64,000 bases of DNA from Dehalococcoidia bacterium. GTDB lineage: Bacteria; Chloroflexota; Dehalococcoidia; Lucifugimonadales; Lucifugimonadaceae. Shown piece by piece: positions 60,099 to 64,000 of this stretch (position 1 is its first letter; each line of letters opens with the position of its first letter). The notes below the pieces were generated by a model, which had not been told where the DNA came from, ran no database searches, and saw only the letters and a list, made by a program, of their open reading frames with translations. A program made the position numbers and the translations under genes. Location: NCBI GenBank assembly GCA_022824185.1, contig JAJEAU010000007.1:55904-119903 (forward strand), written 5' to 3'.

Positions 60099-61200
60099 CG
60101 GTTACCACCTTCTCCAAGTCATCTTCGATCTCAACCCAACTCTCCTTAGTCAGATCCAACGTTTCGACTCTGAACGGATGGGCGTCGATCTCGGTCCGCA
60201 ATCGTTGCTTACCTTCGTTGGTCTGACCGTAGAGCAATATCCCAGTGGCTCTACGATGTGCTTCGCTCCGATAATCCTGTGACGCCAGATATGCATACAT
60301 TTGATACAGGTTCGCCGAATGCACTGTCATGTTCCCGTAATGCTCTAATCCAACATACCGGTACCACTTCGTGTCAATTACGACGATCTCTTCCGTGTCG
60401 TCCGTTCGCCTCAGCACGATGTCAGGGCGCATCGCCGGCAATCTCAACTCGCCGTCTTCCCTGGCGACCGGTTCATTCCACTTTAGGGTTGGTTGCGCCG
60501 AAACATCCCACCCCTGTCCACGCAACCGCAACTTATAGAAATTCGCCACAAACAGCTCGAATATCCGCGGTTCCCGCTGTTGTATCCAATCGACCACCTC
60601 CAAATCCGAACTCACACCCGAGTCCGGCATCGATGGATCCTGCAACATCTCACAAATCTTCAACATCAACTTATATTCCCGCTCATTCCGACCCAACAAC
60701 CGCAACTCCGAAGCAATCAACCGACGCGTGACCCGCACCTGATCAATCTCATAAAGCATCCTCAACAAAGCCTCTAAATCCGAAACCAACCGTTGATGTT
60801 TTTCTCGATTGCTTTCCCTTTCGGTTCGTGTAAACCCCCGATTCAAAGAATCATTCAACGTAGACCGAATGATCTGATTCCGAGGCACATTCAGCGTGAA
60901 CTCCTCAAACTCGCAGTGCAACCGACCCCGATACATCGACAACCCACGCAACGTCTCCCCAAAATCAATCCGACCGCGCACCCCCCGCAACTCCTCTGAC
61001 CGCTCAACATAATCCCCACGCAACCCACGCCGCACCTGATGCTTCATCAGAAATACCAGAATCGACGTCAACAAAGCCCTCAAATCCGGCGCACGATCCA
61101 ACTCGGTATTGAACCGATTATTGAACTCCACCAGATCCCACGCATACAGCAACATATGCCACCAGTTGCGAACTGGAATCTTTTCCCGATTGAGTGTCAA
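60091..61200 (-). CDS. mcrC: McrC-type restriction endonuclease subunit
   Basis: A 369-residue McrC family protein, the nuclease partner of the McrB GTPase. The N-terminal part (IPVRNWWHMLLYAWDLVEF) and the conserved ELRGVRGRIDFGETL with the C-terminal nuclease core MRPDIVLRRTDDTEEIVVIDTKWYRY (D..DxK of the PD-(D/E)xK fold) identify it. It starts directly after the hicA stop and its last 8 nt overlap cobU. It should cleave modified or foreign DNA together with the McrB-like protein, cytoplasmic. Single frame, normal length. Confidence 0.92.
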   Translation of the reverse strand: MTLNREKIPVRNWWHMLLYAWDLVEFNNRFNTELDRAPDLRALLTSILVFLMKHQVRRGLRGDYVERSEELRGVRGRIDFGETLRGLSMYRGRLHCEFEEFTLNVPRNQIIRSTLNDSLNRGFTRTERESNREKHQRLVSDLEALLRMLYEIDQVRVTRRLIASELRLLGRNEREYKLMLKICEMLQDPSMPDSGVSSDLEVVDWIQQREPRIFELFVANFYKLRLRGQGWDVSAQPTLKWNEPVAREDGELRLPAMRPDIVLRRTDDTEEIVVIDTKWYRYVGLEHYGNMTVHSANLYQMYAYLASQDYRSEAHRRATGILLYGQTNEGKQRLRTEIDAHPFRVETLDLTKESWVEIEDDLEKVVTGG

Positions 61201-61410
61201 CTACGCACGATCCAGTTCATCTCTGGAAATGCCGAGGTTCTTGATGATCCGAGCCAACGTACCTGGCTTCAAGTCCCTGCTGCCGTGACGCGGAATCGCC
61301 GACGTCGCCCCCGTCTTGTCGTTCGCCCAAATCTCGTGACTACCCCGCGCTTGACGAACGAACACGCAACCCAACCTCCTCAATTTCCGCGTCAATTCGC
61401 GGTATGTCAA
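61201..61410 (-). CDS. hicA: HicA-family toxin
   Basis: A 69-residue HicA/YcfA-type mRNA interferase. The double-stranded-RNA-binding-like fold is shown by YRELTRKLRRLGCVFVRQARGSHEIW with the catalytic histidine in GSH, and SAIPRHGSRDLKPGTLARIIKNLGI, the conserved HGxxDLKPGTL block. It starts at TTG overlapping the hicB TGA (TTGA). The toxin stop abuts the mcrC start, so toxin and nuclease are translated in one series. Gene order is antitoxin first, the reverse of classical hicAB. Confidence 0.92.
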   Translation of the reverse strand: MTYRELTRKLRRLGCVFVRQARGSHEIWANDKTGATSAIPRHGSRDLKPGTLARIIKNLGISRDELDRA

Positions 61411-61685
61411 ACCGATACCTCTAACACCCTAGGTTCGGAATACAACTCCACGTCCGTAGCAAGCGGCGAAACACCCGGCGGAAGCTCATACCCCCGCTCC
61501 CGATAGGTTTGAATCGTCTCCACCACCACGCTCTCCAATATCGCAATCGTCTCTTCAGCCGTATCTCCCCAAGCCACACAATTCGGGAACGAAGGCACCT
61601 CAGCCATATACTTATCCGGTTCCGTCGATTCAGACGGATCGTACAACGCACAAAGCAGGCGATATCGCTTGGTTTCAGAAGTCAT
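61407..61685 (-). CDS. hicB: HicB-family antitoxin (short form)
   Basis: A 92-residue HicB-like protein with the partial RNase H fold: YRLLCALYDPSESTEPDKYMAEVPSFPNCVAWGDTAEET, with the core PNCVAWGDT. It ends VSPLATDVELYSEPRVLEVSV without an evident DNA-binding helix-turn-helix or ribbon-helix-helix. GGAGGAG sits about 7 nt before the ATG at 61685; the frame is open 25 codons upstream into mcrB, which is not used. It lies 16 nt after the mcrB stop, overlapping hicA by 4 nt. Confidence 0.9.
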   Translation of the reverse strand: MTSETKRYRLLCALYDPSESTEPDKYMAEVPSFPNCVAWGDTAEETIAILESVVVETIQTYRERGYELPPGVSPLATDVELYSEPRVLEVSV

Positions 61686-61701
61686 GGCAACTCTCCTCCG
61701 A

Positions 61702-64000
61702 TTAACTCCGATTATCGTTGCTTTCCCCGTTCTCAGGCACCCCGTCCAGCAAATTCTCATTCACCTGGGTTTCCGCTTTCTTGGGATCGTCAAACCAATA
61801 CTCCTCCAACAAAGGCTGTATCTCCGTTTTCACGATCTCCCGATACCAGCGATCCCAGTCACTCTCGCCACCATCGGCAATGTCGCAAAAATAAGAATGA
61901 CCAACCGCGAAATTCCGACCCAACGACGAATCATTCGCAATGACCTCATTCATCGCCTTCATCTTTTCGTTGATCCGACGAATCATCCCTTCCGGCACAC
62001 CCTTATCCCGCAACCACCGCACGAACACGTCCTTCTCAAACTGAGGCTCCAGCGTCACAAACGCAAACCGACGCCGCATCGCATAGTCCATCCCCGCCAG
62101 TGAACGGTCGGCTAGGTTCATCGTTCCTAAGATATGGACATTCTCGGGAACTGAGAACTCATTGCCACCAGCCAATCGCACTCGGAACTTGCCGCCTCGC
62201 TTGTCTTTCTCAATCAACGACAGCAACTCCCCAAACACGCGACTCAGATTCCCCCGATTGATCTCATCGATCACCATCACATATCGATCGCCTGGATTCG
62301 CTCGCGCCTCGCCGCACAACCGCAAAAACGAACCATTCTCCATCCTGAACACTAATTCGTCGTCTTTATTCACACCCGGCCTATACCCCTGCACAAACTC
62401 CTCATACGAATAAGACTGATGAAACTGCACATTCCGAATCCGACCATCCGCCCGTTCACCCATCAACGCATAAGCCAACCGTCTCAACACGAAAGTCTTC
62501 CCAACCCCTGGAGGTCCCTGCAAGATCAGATTCTTCTTGTCCTCGAAACGACTATGCATCCGCCTGAGCTCATTCGGATCGAAAAACAGGTCGTCGTCGT
62601 TGATCAAGTCATCAATCGTGTAAGTCTTGATGGTTGATTCTTCAATCGAATCCAACCCCAACATCTCCCGTGTCGTGGACTTGCGATTGACGTCGAGAAT
62701 AGTGAAACCGTGTTCGTTGCCTAATTCTTTGATTCGCCTTAACGTTTCCAAGTACTCCGTTCCAGTCTCGAGTTTCCCCGAAACACCCAGATCGGCGGCG
62801 AGACCCAAATCTTGACTGCGAATCTTACGGGAAATCACATACTTAGTCGGGTCGATCCAGTACAGGAAGTACGACCAGACCCGACCACGCTTACCGGGTA
62901 AGAAATCCCTAGACGACGCACGGTCATAGAAATCGACGAACTTGACCTCTGATTCCGTGTCATCGGCAAACGGGTCGAATTCGGCCGCAAAGCGGAAAAA
63001 CTCCCAAAGGAAGATGAGGGCATCATCATTGAGCGGGACGTCCCAACCCCATCTTAAACCGAATGGTTCGTGCCCTTCGACTGGCACTTCAGACTCAATT
63101 CCCATCAAATCTTTCGTGGTCCTGTACACATCGAGATTGTCCTCAGCCGAATCTCTAATGCTTAGCGCATCGAAAAACGAATACGGGTCTGGTTCCCAAC
63201 TTTTGTCCCCGTCGACCTCGAACTCAGCGCTACGTTCACCCCACCTTATTTGGTAGACAATCCCAGCGAATTTTCGCCGCTTATCCGGCAACCACCACTC
63301 ACCCTCAATCAACTTCCGCCCAACCTCCAAATGAAACGGCACCCAACTGTCCTCGGGCATCTGGAAGTCGAGAGTCGGTGACCTCTCGATCCAGGCAAAA
63401 ACCTCGTCTTTCAGTCGATCAGTAGCCTTAACTACAGTCCGTGTGCGATCCGGCAACGACGGTAAATCCGACTTCGTAGCGACGCGATCCAACCACTCTA
63501 TGTTCCTACGGTTTTTCCACGGACCGCTTGGAACATGATAAGGATCCGAAATCACCCTTCCGCAATGAGTTCGTTTTCTATCACCGTCAGGCATCAGCAC
63601 GTAGTCATTGATCTTGATATCGAGAATAAAGTTAGAAACTGATGCAACGTTCTGACTAACACTTCTGCTACTCGCTCCTGGGTGAAGATCCGTATACGCC
63701 TGTCGGATATCATCACTAGTTCTCAGTATGGACAAATCAATCTTCTGAAGACTAAACCCAACGCCAGCAATCCCATTCTCCAACTGGTAATCAACTGAAT
63801 CACCACTCGCCCCACCTCGAACGATCCAGACATCGGGGTTAGCTAATGTTCTGATCAAACTTAAGAAACCATCCTTCCTAGATGTGTTTGCTACCTCATA
63901 CAATGTCATACCGCCCTGCAACAATCTATCCGGAAGATCATCGCGCCTCAGTCGTTCCGATGACCAATTCACACTCCGTCGGTTGCGATGCGGCAACCCG
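61702..64000 (-). CDS. mcrB: McrB-like AAA+ GTPase with an N-terminal recognition region (5' end outside window)
   Basis: The visible 764 residues run to the right edge; the first in-frame codons there are TTG at 63996 and ATG at 63909, so the true start may lie outside. The N-terminal DVWIVRGGASGDSVDYQLENGIAGVGF is like the sensor module of Mrr/McrB proteins. A second region holds FLWEFFRFAAEFDPFADD. The AAA core has Walker A LILQGPPGVGKTFVLRRLA, the sensor/Walker B block VMVIDEINRGNLSRVFGELLSLIE, and GTMNLADRSLAGMDYAMRRRFAF, typical of McrB. The gene heads the order mcrB-hicB-hicA-mcrC. Target modification is unknown. Confidence 0.9.
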   Translation of the reverse strand, partial: GLPHRNRRSVNWSSERLRRDDLPDRLLQGGMTLYEVANTSRKDGFLSLIRTLANPDVWIVRGGASGDSVDYQLENGIAGVGFSLQKIDLSILRTSDDIRQAYTDLHPGASSRSVSQNVASVSNFILDIKINDYVLMPDGDRKRTHCGRVISDPYHVPSGPWKNRRNIEWLDRVATKSDLPSLPDRTRTVVKATDRLKDEVFAWIERSPTLDFQMPEDSWVPFHLEVGRKLIEGEWWLPDKRRKFAGIVYQIRWGERSAEFEVDGDKSWEPDPYSFFDALSIRDSAEDNLDVYRTTKDLMGIESEVPVEGHEPFGLRWGWDVPLNDDALIFLWEFFRFAAEFDPFADDTESEVKFVDFYDRASSRDFLPGKRGRVWSYFLYWIDPTKYVISRKIRSQDLGLAADLGVSGKLETGTEYLETLRRIKELGNEHGFTILDVNRKSTTREMLGLDSIEESTIKTYTIDDLINDDDLFFDPNELRRMHSRFEDKKNLILQGPPGVGKTFVLRRLAYALMGERADGRIRNVQFHQSYSYEEFVQGYRPGVNKDDELVFRMENGSFLRLCGEARANPGDRYVMVIDEINRGNLSRVFGELLSLIEKDKRGGKFRVRLAGGNEFSVPENVHILGTMNLADRSLAGMDYAMRRRFAFVTLEPQFEKDVFVRWLRDKGVPEGMIRRINEKMKAMNEVIANDSSLGRNFAVGHSYFCDIADGGESDWDRWYREIVKTEIQPLLEEYWFDDPKKAETQVNENLLDGVPENGESNDNRS

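Noticed and set aside
1..64000. CRISPR arrays, rRNA genes and insertion-sequence transposases
   Set aside because: No regularly spaced direct repeats, no rRNA-like stretches and no transposase motifs were seen on either strand.

Overview
The window looks like a stretch of chromosome from an uncultivated Chloroflexota bacterium, most likely a marine SAR202-like member of Dehalococcoidia. That placement is an inference from gene content: an enolase-superfamily sugar-acid enzyme beside a Gfo/Idh/MocA oxidoreductase, sulfatase paralogs without signal peptides, paired giant FtsX-type permeases, a K+-type membrane pyrophosphatase, a ycf45-like AAA/R3H protein and HpcH/HpaI and TIM-barrel hydrolases. 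Many starts are TTG or GTG, and several genes have a -10 box so close to the start codon that the transcript should be leaderless. No rRNA, insertion sequence, prophage or CRISPR array was found.

Layout. 1-9.4 kb: a partial secreted protein, a two-gene sugar-acid catabolism unit (minus strand), and two very large FtsX-like permeases (plus). 9.6-14.4 kb: a nucleobase permease with an extra C-terminal domain, then a minus-strand carrier-protein unit (ACP, Sfp-type phosphopantetheinyl transferase, alpha/beta hydrolase) and a small membrane protein. 14.6-25.9 kb: tRNA-Lys(CTT) and housekeeping genes (cyclase, RNase HII-YraN fusion, mnmA, rsfS, ndk, thiL-tsaE-tsaB, phosphoesterase, tautomerase-thiE, hppA), ending with a nicotinamidase-like protein that lacks its catalytic cysteine. 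26.1-39.4 kb: comEA-comEC, an EF-G paralog, a ketopantoate-reductase-like enzyme, rph, a LOG-like protein, eno, gap, the AAA/R3H protein, tmk and an HpcH/HpaI aldolase. 39.4-53 kb is more accessory: a helicase IV-like protein with an inserted nuclease-like segment and zinc fingers, a NUDIX enzyme, three tandem sulfatases, an amidohydrolase, small stress/YCII/GYD proteins, tRNA-Ile(GAT), an MFS transporter, and RDD and cupin genes. 53-60 kb: a small protein/retropepsin-like pair, a truncated cupin copy attached to an alcohol dehydrogenase, a candidate B12-dependent photoreceptor regulator, a lipoprotein-like protein, and the cobalamin assembly genes cobT-cobS and cobU. 60-64 kb: an McrBC-type restriction locus with a HicBA toxin-antitoxin pair between mcrB and mcrC, running off the right end.

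The most interesting item is at 55.6-56.6 kb. A 293-residue protein carries the W-x9-EH and ExHxxG signatures of CarH-type adenosylcobalamin light sensors, but with a C-terminal XRE-type helix-turn-helix instead of the N-terminal MerR domain of CarH. Its promoter region has a CTATGTT-N10-AACATAG inverted repeat shared with a divergent small membrane protein. A second, unrelated inverted repeat with the same 10-nt spacer lies before the next gene, and cobalamin-assembly genes follow. Positions, motifs and overlaps below were read by eye; family names come from motif recognition, without database searches.
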